From positions 5,246,191 through 5,310,190 of the forward strand of contig CM036223.1 in the NCBI GenBank assembly GCA_020631735.1: 64,000 bases of DNA. Direction: 5' to 3'. The translations under genes were made by a program, and so were the position numbers. This document shows, piece after piece, positions 34,065 to 44,600 of this stretch (positions are counted from its first letter, which is position 1; every line of letters starts with the position of its first letter). The DNA comes from Saccharum officinarum. Lineage: Eukaryota; Streptophyta; Magnoliopsida; Poales; Poaceae. Below the pieces are notes generated by a model. It ran no database searches, was not told where the DNA came from, and worked only from the letters and a program-made list of their open reading frames with translations.

Positions 34065-35131
34065 CCAATCATATGGACTAATGCTTTTATTGAGTATGAT
34101 TAGCTAGGGTTCACTTGATGACGATGCATAGGAGGTGATGGGGATGAAGATCATGCTCTCACATATACGAGTGTTCATCAAAAGGGAGAAAACCTATAGA
34201 GCAAAGGCAAGACAAAAGGTAAAGGTATATGATAGGACTTTGTTTTTGCCAACTAAGGTGCAATAGAGTGCATGATTAGGCTAAGGATAGACAGTGATAC
34301 TATAAAGAGGAGAAATATTTAGCTGTAATGGTTATCTAGGGTCACTAAGTGTGAGTTTCAATTGCATATGTATTACGCTTAGTGACGTGGTGAGTAGCAA
34401 GAAAAAATGTTTTTGGAAACACACTGAAAAATGCTAACTCAAGTGCTTAGATATTTGGTAAAACATTTGATAGTTGGCACGCTTATGAAGAGGGAGAAGG
34501 GAGCTGCTGTTGTGCTGTTTAGTACTCATCGGAGCTGTCTAGTGTGGCACCGGAGTGCCCACCAAAGCTCTCGGTCCTTGCACTAATTAACCTGAGATGA
34601 AAACCAGTCAACTCATTGGCTTGTGATCTATCAAATCAGCTGATTATATATAACAAGATAAGATAGCTCGGATAGCGTTAAAATAGCTAACTCGTAGCAA
34701 TTTTATTGGATATAAGAAAGTAAGAGAACGATATATACAAAGGAACTAAGTAGCTCTTCACAAAGAGTTGTGTTCAATTGCTCGTTTGAAAGCATAGTTT
34801 GTTTTCGTAATTGCTGCCAACCATATGGACTAATGCTTTTATTGAGTATGATTAGTTAGGGTCCACTTTTATGATGATGCATATGAGGTGATGGGGATGA
34901 AGATCGTGCTCTCACATATGCAAGTGTTCATTGAAATGGAGAAAAGATGGAGCAAAGGCAAGACACAAGGCAAATGTATTTGATAGAGCTTTGCTTTTGC
35001 AAACCAAGGTGCAATAGAGTACATGATCAGGTTAAGGATAGATGGTTGTACTATATCTAAGGAAGGGAAATCTTTAGTTGCAATGGTTATCTAGTGCCAC
35101 TAAGTGTGAGTTTCATTTACATATGTATTAC

Positions 35132-35299
35132 CAGTGGCGGATGTGGGATGCGGGATAAGGGGGGGCTAAAACAACAGAGATGTTGATTTGCACGAAGATT
35201 TAACGGTGAAATCAAGTTTTTGCTACAGTAATTAGCATTGAAATCAAGAAATTAGGGGGGGCTGGAGCCCCCCCAGCCCCCCCTTTGGATCCGCCACTG
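35132..35299. mobile_element. hAT-type MITE (168 bp)
   Basis: Ends CAGTGGCGGATG and GGATCCGCCACTG, flanked by the perfect 8-bp duplication TGTATTAC (35124-35131 and 35300-35307). The undisturbed site is present in the other half of the tandem duplication at 34369-34376. Sister copy at 58033-58179. Confidence 0.93.
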
Positions 35300-35459
35300 T
35301 GTATTACGCTTAGTGACGTTTTGAGTAGTAAGCGAAAATGTTTTTAGAAACACTTTGAAAAATGCTAACTCAAATGCTTAGATGTTTGGTAAAACATTAG
35401 AGAGTTGGCACGCTTGTGAAGAGGGAGACACTAGTAGAGAACAGACCTTTGATCCTCGG

Positions 35460-35757
35460 CCAAAATGGGCTCTAGTCCCGGAATTTTTTGCCCCCGGGAC
35501 TAGAAATACCTTTAGTCCCGGTTGGTGGCTCCAACCGGGACTAAAGGTCCCTGCCCAACGGCTACTGCGCCAGACAGAGGTGGCAAGGACCTTTAGTCCC
35601 GGTTGGAGCCACCAACCGGGACTAAAGGTATACTTTTACTCCCGGTTGGTGGCTCCAACCGGGAGTAAAGGTCTACTCCCGGGCCGTAGCTGCGCCCGGG
35701 GTTGGAAAGTTACCTTTAGTCCCGGTTGGATCTATCAACCGGGACTAAATGTTCTCC
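35460..35757. repeat. CACTA left subterminal hairpin repeats
   Basis: Repeated facing units CTTTAGTCCCGGTTGG and CCAACCGGGACTAAAG with variant TACTCCCGG copies make strong hairpins at 35510-35550, 35588-35672 and 35710-35750. Such subterminal arrays are where the TNPA-type protein of En/Spm elements binds. Confidence 0.88.
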
Positions 35758-35760
35758 CTT

Positions 35761-35767
35761 TATAAAT
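35761..35767 (+). promoter_or_regulatory. TATA box of the left CACTA transcription unit
   Basis: TATAAAT immediately right of the subterminal repeats, followed by a CT-rich leader. A possible 5'-UTR intron ends near the GRF start codon (TAG before ATGGC at 36159). Confidence 0.6.
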
Positions 35768-36158
35768 CGGCCGTCTCCTCCTTCCTCCCCGAGCCCGAGC
35801 TCAGCACATTTTGAAGCTCACTGGTGTTCTTGCTTCCTCCCTCCCTCCATTGTTCCTCCATCCATTCTTCGATTCCTCCGTCGATTCTTCAGTTGTAAAG
35901 GTTACCAATCTCATACTCTCATTTTTTACCATTTTCTTATGCCATTTTATTCACTATATATATTTATGGTTCTTTATTGTGGTTTTTTTTCATTTGTAAG
36001 CAATTTGAGCTCAAAATCACTTTAAGCTTGCATATTTACATGAAAGAAGGTTAAAAATATCATTGTTTAGAGATGTAGATAATTTTATAGTTTGTTAATT
36101 TTATTTGTTTATAAAAGAAGAAATTTATAGTGTATTAAAAAATGAGTATAGAGAGTAG

Positions 36159-36706
36159 ATGGCAACTGCTTCCGGGTCCTCGGCCTCTCATGGGTTTTCA
36201 AAGCGACTTAGGCCGGGCCTTCCTCTCATTCCATGTGGCAAGTGTCATGATGAGACGAAGATTGTGATGGAGTACCGAGTGAAGAAGGAGGGTCCCAACA
36301 AGGATCGTATCTTCTACAAGTGTCCGGATCGCAATGTGAGTTATTTTATCGTATTTAATGATTATGGTTAGTTTATACCTATTTTCATGATGGTTGTGAT
36401 TAAAGTTCTAATTTTTTGTTTTAATTTCAGTGGGATGGCAGTGGACGATGTTCAGGCTTCTACTGGGAGGAAGAGTATGTTGAACTCGTGCAAAAATATC
36501 TTGCACAACAGGCAGATACGGCGGCTAATGAGGCAGTGATCCAGCCGAAGAAGCCCAAAGATGTTGCACAATCGGGGGATCTGTCTGTTTTAGTTGAGAT
36601 TGGTCGCGAAATCCTTGTGCTCCTGAAATGTATTTTAGCTTTAGTTCTTTTAGTGGTAGTTGAGATTGTCTTTTGTATCTTTTGTGGTGGCACGCATGTT
36701 GTATAA
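36159..36706 (+). CDS. GRF-type zinc-finger membrane protein in the CACTA element (2 exons)
   Basis: Two exons, 36159-36335 and 36431-36706, joined at a phase-0 GT...AG intron (GTGAGT, TTTCAG), give 150 residues. The first 85 residues form a GRF zinc finger: PCGKCHDE, then an aromatic spacer FYKCPDRN, and CSGFYWEEEY across the intron, a Cys/His-type binding module for single-stranded nucleic acid in other proteins. Residues about 120-143 (LVLLKCILALVLLVVVEIVF) are a clear membrane helix. It lies between the TATA box and TNP2 on the same strand. Small GRF-plus-helix proteins are common in plant transposons; a role in transposition is unproven. Intron boundaries are inferred from homology continuity. 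Confidence 0.75.
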
Positions 36707-36752
36707 ATAATTAATTATGATCTAGGTTTTAATATGATATTTATGTCATGTA

Positions 36753-39700
36753 ATGCAGATGAGCCGTCATTGGATGTATAATGCTGATCGCCGCTCACAA
36801 GAGTTCATTGACGGCGTGCATTCTTTATTACGTGCGGCCGAGACAAACAAACGCGACGGTTTCATGTGCTGCCCATGTGCCATATGTAAGAATACAGTGG
36901 AATATCCTTGCTCAAGGACTCTTCATTCACACTTGTTCAAGTCGGGTTTCATGCCAAACTATATTTGTTGGACAAAGCACGGAGAAACCGGTGTTGTAAT
37001 GGAAGAAGATGAAGAAGAAAAATGGGACGACAATGATATTATTCCTGATGGTGCGTGCCTCAATGATACTGCAATGGGAGAAGCTGAAGAAGAGGTAGCC
37101 GTAGAAGATGAGCCGGCTGATGATCTTTGTCAGGTCATTCGTGATGCACAAAGAGAATGTGAAAGTGAAAAGGAGAAGATCAAGTTCGAGCGGATGCTAG
37201 AAGATCACAAGAAATTGTTGTACCCAACTTGTGATGCAGGGCAGAAAAAGTTGGGAACCACACTAGAATTGCTGCAATGGAAGGCAAAGAATGGTGTATC
37301 TGACAAGGGATTTGGAGAGTTACTAAAAATCCAAAAGAAGATGCTTCCGAAGTACAATGAATTGCCCGCCACTACCTACGAAGCAAAACAAGTTATCTGT
37401 CCTATGGGGCTAGAAATAGAGAAGATACATGCATGTCCTAATGACTGCATCCTATACCATGGCAAAGAGTACGAGAAATTAGATGCATGCCCGGTATGCC
37501 ATGCGTCGCGGTATAAGATCAGGCGAGATGACCCTGGTGATGTTGAGGGCGAACGTCCACGTAAGAAAATCCCTGCCAAGGTTATGTGGTATGCTCCTAT
37601 AATACCACGCTTGAAACGTCTGTTCAGAAACAAAGAACATGCAAAATTGTTACGATGGCACAAAGAAGACCGTAAGGTAGACAATATGTTGAGACACCCT
37701 GCTGATGGGTCCCAGTGGAGAGCAATCGACAGAGAATTCCCGGAGTTTGCAAATGACGCAAGAAACTTAAGGTTTGCTTTAAGTACAGATGGTATCAATC
37801 CTTTTGGAGAGCAGAACAGTAGTCATAGCACTTGGCCTGTTACTCTAAGTATCTACAACATTCCTCCTTGGTTATGCATAAAGCGGAAGTTCATTATGAT
37901 GCCTGTGCTCATCCAAGGCCCGAAGCAACCTGGCAATGACATCGATGTGTACCTGAGACCACTTATTGATGAACTTCTCATTTTGTGGAATAAAGAAGGT
38001 GTACGTGTGTGGGATGAGTACAAACAGGAACACTTTGATCTGCGAGCATTGTTGTTCGTAACAATCAATGATTGGCCTGCTCTAAGTAATCTTTCAGGAC
38101 AGTCAAACAAGGGATATAATGCATGCACACACTGCTTCGGTGATATTAGAGGTGTATTCTTGAAAAAATGTCGAAAGGTCGTGTACCTTGGCCATCGTCG
38201 ATTTCTTCCTGCAAATCACCCCGTAAGAAAGAAAGGTAAGCATTTTAAAGGGAAAGCAGACCACCTGACCAAGCCTCGCAACCGAACCGGTGAGGATGTA
38301 CTCGATATGGTCAATGATGTGAAAGTCGTCTTTGGAAAAGGACATGGAAGCCAACCTATTCCAAAAGACGCTAACGGTCACGCACCCATGTGGAAGAAAA
38401 AGTCCATATTTTGGGACCTACCCTATTGGCAAGTCCTGGAGGTCCGTAGCTCGATCGACGTGATGCACCTAACGAAGAATCTTTGTGTGAACCTGCTAGG
38501 CTTTATGGGTGTGTATGGAAAGCCTAAGGACACATTTGAAGCACGACAGGACCTACGTTGTTTGAGAGAAAGAGACAACCTGCATCCAGAGAAGACAGAT
38601 GATGGACGCCATTACTTACGTCCTGCTAGCTACACTCTAAGCAAAGAGGAGAAGGAAATCATGTTTGAATGCTTAAACAACATCAAGGTACCATCTGGAT
38701 TCTCCTCGAATATAAAGGGTATTATAAATGTGCCAGAGAAGAAATTCTGTAACTTAAAGTCCCATGACTGTCACGTTCTCATGACGCAATTACTTCCAGT
38801 TGCATTAAGAGGAATTCTACCTCCAAATGTACGTCTAGCCACCGTAAAGCTATGTGCATTCCTCAATGCAATTTCTCAGAAGGCAATTGATCCAACTGAT
38901 CTAGCTAAACTACAGAATGATGTGGTTCAATGTCTCGTCAGCTTTGAGTTAGTGTTCCCTCCTTCCTTCTTTGATATTATGACACACCTCCTAGTTCACC
39001 TAGTCAAGGAGATTTTCACTCTCGGTCCTGTGTTCCTACACAACATGTTCCCCTTAGAGAGATTCATGGGAGTCCTGAAGAAATATGTTCACAACCGTGC
39101 TCGCCCAGAAGGAAGCATCGCCAAGGGCTATGGAACAGAAGAGGTCATTGAGTTCTGTGTTGACTTTATTCCCGACCTTGACTCGATTGGTGTTCCTGAA
39201 TCGAGACATGAGGGGAGACTAAGCGGAAAGGGGACACTAGGGAGGAAAACATATATTGGTATGGATGATGATTATTTCAATAAAGCGCACTACACAGTTC
39301 TACAGAACTCCTCTTTGGTAGATCCGTATATTGAGACACACAAGGATCTCTTACGATCCGAGTTTCCAGGGAAGACTGAAGCTTGGATTACGCATAAGCA
39401 CATGGAAACTTTCGGCGGTTGGTTGCGAAAAAAATGTCAAGGTGATGAGAGCATCCATGAGCAACTGTATTTATTGGCTATGCAACCATCATGGCATATC
39501 GTCACATACAAAGGGTACGAGATAAATGGGAACATATTCTACACAGTAGCCCAAGATAAAAGGAGTACCAACCAAAACAGTGGTGTCCGCATAGATGCCA
39601 CAGACCCGAATGGGAATAAGCAGACATATTATGGACGCATAGATGAAATATGGGAACTAGAATATGCACCTACTTTGAAGATCCCATTGTTCAAGTGCCA

Positions 39701-40109
39701 ATGGGTCAAGGTGACCGGAGGCGGGGTAACAGTAGACAACGAGTATGGAATGACAACAGTAGACCTTAGTAATATTGGGTACAAAGACGAACCATTCGTC
39801 CTTGCCAAGGATGTGAATCAGGTGTTCTATGTCAATGATATGTCTACCAAACCAAAAAGAGGGAAAAACGATAATGACTCAACCAAAGAGCCAAAGCGCC
39901 ACATAGTTCTTTCAGGGAAAAGAGTCATCGTGGGAATTGAGGACAAGTCGGACATGTCAGAAGAATATGAAAAGGATGACCGAATTCCGCCCTTCAAAGT
40001 GAACAAAGACCCTAGCATCTTGGTAAATGATGAGGACACTCCATGGTTACGAAGCGATCATAACCAAGGGACATACGTAAAGAAGAAGTTCACTGCTGTG
40101 CCCACTTGA
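36753..40109 (+). CDS. TNP2: TNP2-like CACTA transposase (1118 aa, intact frame)
   Basis: An unbroken frame with all the domains of plant TNP2 proteins. The transposase-associated zinc domain lies at about residues 3-80 (WMYNADRRSQEFIDGV, CCPCAICKN). The catalytic Transposase_21 part covers about residues 230-570, with D346 in STDGINPFG, WPVTLSIYNIPPWLC, and D569 in IDVMHLTKN. A DUF4218-like region lies at about 660-810 (KSHDCHVLMTQLLPVALRG, PLERFMGVLKKYVHNRARPE). A DUF4216-like region lies at about 940-1010 (YYGRIDEIWELEY). The protein would cut at the CACTA ends. A second ATG follows at 36759 (MSRHW) right after TGTAATGCAG, which looks like a splice acceptor, so the true start may be that ATG on a spliced transcript with the GRF leader. 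Confidence 0.92.
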   Translation: MQMSRHWMYNADRRSQEFIDGVHSLLRAAETNKRDGFMCCPCAICKNTVEYPCSRTLHSHLFKSGFMPNYICWTKHGETGVVMEEDEEEKWDDNDIIPDGACLNDTAMGEAEEEVAVEDEPADDLCQVIRDAQRECESEKEKIKFERMLEDHKKLLYPTCDAGQKKLGTTLELLQWKAKNGVSDKGFGELLKIQKKMLPKYNELPATTYEAKQVICPMGLEIEKIHACPNDCILYHGKEYEKLDACPVCHASRYKIRRDDPGDVEGERPRKKIPAKVMWYAPIIPRLKRLFRNKEHAKLLRWHKEDRKVDNMLRHPADGSQWRAIDREFPEFANDARNLRFALSTDGINPFGEQNSSHSTWPVTLSIYNIPPWLCIKRKFIMMPVLIQGPKQPGNDIDVYLRPLIDELLILWNKEGVRVWDEYKQEHFDLRALLFVTINDWPALSNLSGQSNKGYNACTHCFGDIRGVFLKKCRKVVYLGHRRFLPANHPVRKKGKHFKGKADHLTKPRNRTGEDVLDMVNDVKVVFGKGHGSQPIPKDANGHAPMWKKKSIFWDLPYWQVLEVRSSIDVMHLTKNLCVNLLGFMGVYGKPKDTFEARQDLRCLRERDNLHPEKTDDGRHYLRPASYTLSKEEKEIMFECLNNIKVPSGFSSNIKGIINVPEKKFCNLKSHDCHVLMTQLLPVALRGILPPNVRLATVKLCAFLNAISQKAIDPTDLAKLQNDVVQCLVSFELVFPPSFFDIMTHLLVHLVKEIFTLGPVFLHNMFPLERFMGVLKKYVHNRARPEGSIAKGYGTEEVIEFCVDFIPDLDSIGVPESRHEGRLSGKGTLGRKTYIGMDDDYFNKAHYTVLQNSSLVDPYIETHKDLLRSEFPGKTEAWITHKHMETFGGWLRKKCQGDESIHEQLYLLAMQPSWHIVTYKGYEINGNIFYTVAQDKRSTNQNSGVRIDATDPNGNKQTYYGRIDEIWELEYAPTLKIPLFKCQWVKVTGGGVTVDNEYGMTTVDLSNIGYKDEPFVLAKDVNQVFYVNDMSTKPKRGKNDNDSTKEPKRHIVLSGKRVIVGIEDKSDMSEEYEKDDRIPPFKVNKDPSILVNDEDTPWLRSDHNQGTYVKKKFTAVPT

Positions 40110-40549
40110 TGATATAGTGATTTAATATAGTGTGTGTTTGAGATATTATGTAATAATTGTGAATTCAGATGTTTATTATGTCATGTTTCAAATTAAATCA
40201 ATGTTTGATTTGGTTACTGAGTGATGAAATATTAAAATATTAACGTTAAAATGATGTGAAAACAAATTTCCTGTCCAAAACCAATAATTTTAATAATTTT
40301 AATTAAACAATACATTTTGCATTAACGAAATAATAAATATTAGTTACATTATGTTTCATAATTCTAACAAAAAATAAAAAAAGTTAGGTTATCGATTTTT
40401 CCTATGTGCAATAAACAAAAATAAAATTCATATTTTTAACAAAATAATTTTATGCCTTTTATTTAATTTACTATGTATTTAATAAAAACTATTGCATTTC
40501 TATTGTATTTAACAAGACTATTCCTTAAAACAGGCGGGAAACGAAACTG
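40110..40549. other. AT-rich spacer between the two CACTA genes
   Basis: 3' region of TNP2; AT-rich, no open frame of interest. Confidence 0.6.
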
Positions 40550-40830
40550 CAGGCCACCTTTACTCCCGGGTGGGAAGCCCACCCGGGAGTAAAGGTGGGC
40601 TGCAGTTTCGTGGCCCGCCAAAAAGCCTTTACTCCCGGTGCGTGTTACCAACCGGGAGTAAAGGTATACCTTTACTCCCGGTTGGTAACACGCACCGGGA
40701 GTAAAGGTATACCTTTACTCCCGGTTGGTAACACGCACCGGGAGTAAAGGTACCTTTACTCCCGGTTGGTAATACGCACCGGGAGTAAAGGGTTTTTACT
40801 CCCGGTTGGTGGCTGGAACCGGGAGTAATT
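40550..40830. repeat. Internal CACTA hairpin array (TTTACTCCCGGTTGG type)
   Basis: At least four 35-bp hairpin units (TTTACTCCCGGT ... ACCGGGAGTAAA) with GGTATACC or GGTACC between them, at about 43-base period, follow a larger hairpin (ACTCCCGGGTGGG facing CCCACCCGGGAGT). The arms are the one-base variant (ACTCC for AGTCC) of the left subterminal repeats. The array ends 10 bases before a TATA box. Confidence 0.88.
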
Positions 40831-40839
40831 CTCCTCTGC

Positions 40840-40846
40840 TATATAA
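40840..40846 (+). promoter_or_regulatory. TATA box of the second CACTA transcription unit
   Basis: TATATAA directly downstream of the internal hairpin array and upstream of a GC-rich leader leading to the ATG at 41692. Confidence 0.6.
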
Positions 40847-40984
40847 CCTCCGCGCCTGGCAGATCGATCCGCTCGTCTTCTTCCTCGTCGAACACCGCCG
40901 CCCTCTTCTCCTCGCACCGCGTCCGTTCGTCTTCCGTGACACCGGCGCCGCCGTCTTCTTCCTCGTGCGGCCTCCACCGCGCGC

Positions 40985-41225
40985 GCCCGTGCCCCTCCTC
41001 CGCGCCCGTGGCTCTCCACCGCGCCTCCTCCGCGCCCGAGACCCTCCACCGCGCCCTCGCCCTCCTCCGCGCCCGAGGCCCTCCACCGCGCCCTCGCCCT
41101 CCTCCGCGCCCGAGGCCCTCCACCGCGCCCTCCTCCGCGCCCGAGGCCCTCCACCGCGCCCTCGCCCTCCTCCGCGCCCGAGCCCTCCATCGCGCCTCCT
41201 CCGCGCCGAGGCCCTCCACCGAGGA
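40985..41225. repeat. GC-rich minisatellite in the leader of the second CACTA gene
   Basis: About six imperfect copies of a 33-36 base unit built on CTCCGCGCCCGAGGCCCTCC and ACCGCGCCCTCGCC. The open frames in both directions here are repeat artefacts. Confidence 0.85.
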
Positions 41226-41691
41226 CATAGATCAATGTTTGTTAACGAAATTTTATCCAAATATATTCATGTAGGGTTTTTTTTGAAGGATTTGTTGTAG
41301 GATATATAATGGTCAAATATGAACTCAATTTTGATACCCAGTTTGTAAACTAAGCGTTTTTTAGTTTATCAAAAATATCACATGTTTCTTCATTTGTGAA
41401 CTTTGAATATACAGATATAATATATTAATGTTGCTAAAGTAATATGAGCATTACATATTTTTTTCTGGGAAGACTATCTTCAAACTTTATATCATAGCAT
41501 CAGAGATCGCCTGTAGAAGAAGAAAATAAATTCTTATCATTTCGGAAATAGTAATGGCTATATGAGCAATAAGACACATATACTTACATTTCATAATGAC
41601 TTATACTTATATTATTAACATAGACTTTTCTCATATGATGAATGACTACATGGTTGACGTACTATATATTGGTTTTGTTTTTTGAAGCTAG

Positions 41692-44600
41692 ATGGCCGAC
41701 CCGAGAAATATGGATGAGGAGGAGTTGATGATGAATTTGATCAACACTGGCACTCAAGTTGCCGGCGATGATGGTGCTAAAAATAACGTGCAAGAGGATG
41801 TAGATGACGGGAGTCAGTACTTAGCTCTTGAACAAAATGAGCAACAACATATTGGCCAAGTATATATTTTTTATTATTAGCTATATATATATATTATCAT
41901 ATGTCTTATGTGTGCTCATGACATTAAAAATAATGTTTATGTTTTGTAGCCCTCTGGATCGACATCAACAACTACAACGAAGAGTAAAAATGTTCGAGGT
42001 CCCAAAAAGCCATTGGAGGGTCGCTTCATCATCTCGGAGTTCAATGTGGATACAGGAGAACCGGGGGCCGAATAAAATGAAATTTGTGCACCACTGTGGT
42101 TACCTTGTACGGGACCGGCTCCCGATTAGTACCCGTGAATGGAAGAAGAAGACCAATGCTCCTCATATCAGTTTTGTCTCCGATCGTGACAAGGCGTTAA
42201 TTTGGAATGATGTCTTGGTACATTTCACGCTCCAAACAGATGATTATGATGATATAATAGATGGTGATGAATTGAAGGAGCGAGTTAGGGATTGGGCAAT
42301 GAAGAAGATGGCCACCCAGTTTCAGACTTGGAAGAAACACCTATACACGACGTATGTCAAGAAGAACATAGCACCAGATTTTACTGTCCCAGGCCCGATC
42401 TCAAAGCAGAGGCCCTATTGGGATGAGTTTGTACAGTACAAGACTTCGGAAGAGGGTGTGAGTCGAGTGATAAAGAACCAACGTAATGCCCAACAGAAGA
42501 CATACCACCATACCTTGGGATCAGGTGGCTACCCGACTGCCATTAAGAAGTGAACAAAATGGAAGCAGACCTTCTTGCCAAGGGTATCAGACCAGAATCA
42601 CTCGAGTGGGGAGAACGTGCAAAGAATTGGTTTTTCGCTCATGGGGAACACTAGACCAGGAGACAGGGAAGTGCGTTTATGGCGCAAGACTGCAAGAAGC
42701 AGCAGAAAGATTGTTTTATGCTCAGAGAGCTACTGCTAGTGGTGCGTTCAGGCCCAACAGAGATAAGGATGAGCTGACATACGCCATCGGGACTATTGAA
42801 CATGGTGGCCGAACTAGAGGCAAAGGAAGTGTCTCGTGGGAGCATGGATTCCCTCAGGACAGACCTTCCTACAGAAGTCGCCAGAGAAAGAAGGAAGAAG
42901 AGGCACAACGGCTCCAGAGGTTGGAGGAAGCGGTGCGTGAAGCACAGGAGCGGGAAAAAAACCTTGAAGCGAGAATGCAGGAGGAAATCAAAAGGCAAGT
43001 GCAAATAGCAGTGAGTGCAAGCAAGCAGGCATCAGAGCCAGGAATCAACATTAGCCAATCTGTTCAGTTGAAAAGCAGCTGCGCTTCCACGGAGATACCA
43101 AATCAAGGGGACACAGGACTGCACTTCCCTGTGGATGACGTCACTGAACCTTGTACAACGTGTGAGCTACACATTCCGAAGGAGAATTCCACAATCAAGG
43201 TGGCTATCGGTCTTGTTAATCCTATCGACCGAACCAAGACACCAAGGATTCATGGGAATATAATCCAAGAAGGATATGCCACCATCTCGGTAGATAAAGC
43301 TGAAAAAGGTTTTAGTGATTTGCCTCTTGATATTCCTGGAGGTGATGGTGAGAAGACTCTAGGAGAAGCGGAGAAGACATTCATTCTATGGCGCAAGCGC
43401 TACATCATCATTCCAGGGATGTCGGCTCCACCTCCTCCTGAACTACCTCACCATAGGTACGTGCGGATGAAAACACTACATCATTAATTTGTATTGGCTT
43501 AAATAATTAACAATCTGCTCATAATAATATGTCATTCCTTTTTTTGTAGCAGATCCTCCCCCAACCTAAATCCAATTGTTCAATCGCCAGATCATCATAG
43601 TGCTCTGTACGATGACATTATGTTGGAAGACGAGGCTGCATCCACACCCTCTACAAGGAGGTCTCCAACGCCGCAGCCGCCACCTCCAAGGAGGTCTCCA
43701 ACGCCGCTGCCAACACCTCCAAGGAGGTCTCCAACGCCTCCCCCGCCCCCGCCTACCAAGAAGCCTAGCAAGAGGCCAGCCCCTCAAACGAAGAACCAGT
43801 CCCCGCCTGCAAAGAAAGCCACCGTGAAACCAAGGGCTATTCCCAAAATAATATCTGAAGAGAAGGAAGAAGGAACTGATGCATATAAAAAAGACATGTC
43901 TAGATTCTATGACAAACTTAAAATGAATCAAGAAGCAAGGAGAAACCCAGAGAAACCGTACTTCTTCGTAGCTCCGGATATTTTAAGAAAAAAGGTGACT
44001 TCTTACCAGCATCAACAGCGGGAATCTCGTAAGCCGTCCAAATCAACGTTATCAGACTATGACCGCACTCTCACCAAGTCAATTGAGGCGGCACAGAAAA
44101 AGAAGCGGGCAGGGAAAGGAGTTGCCCAACTCGGACAACAAGCGCACCAATCAATCCCCCCGCTAGTTGTTGGTAATGAATATGGTTCGAATTTAGGATT
44201 AATGCATCAGGCAAACATACCTCCGGATGTCGATTTGGATCACCTTGGTGAATTTCTTGATGAGACTGGTCTCGACCTTTACCAGATGTTTGGTGATGGA
44301 AACATTGAGAGTGCGGCGGAGGTTGATATTTGAAGAAAAAATTGTACTAGGCCAGAGTCTATACAACCCTCAAGCCTTATCTGATCTGGGGACGCAAATG
44401 TACCTGCTAAACAAGTGGTACATGCAGGCGTCTACCAGTGGAGACATCTGCGTTGGTGTCAGAATTAGAGACGAACATTGGTTTCGTGGCGATGATGTTA
44501 TGTATGTTGACTTTGCAGAATTTCATCAACTATGCCACCTGACATCTCTGGACAAAGTTATCATTAGCTGCTATTGCCTGTAAGTAATAATTCTTTCGAT

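Noticed and set aside
40756..41300. Overlapping repetitive frames on both strands (up to 164 codons)
   Set aside because: They are produced by the GC minisatellite; all frames are open because the unit lacks stops.
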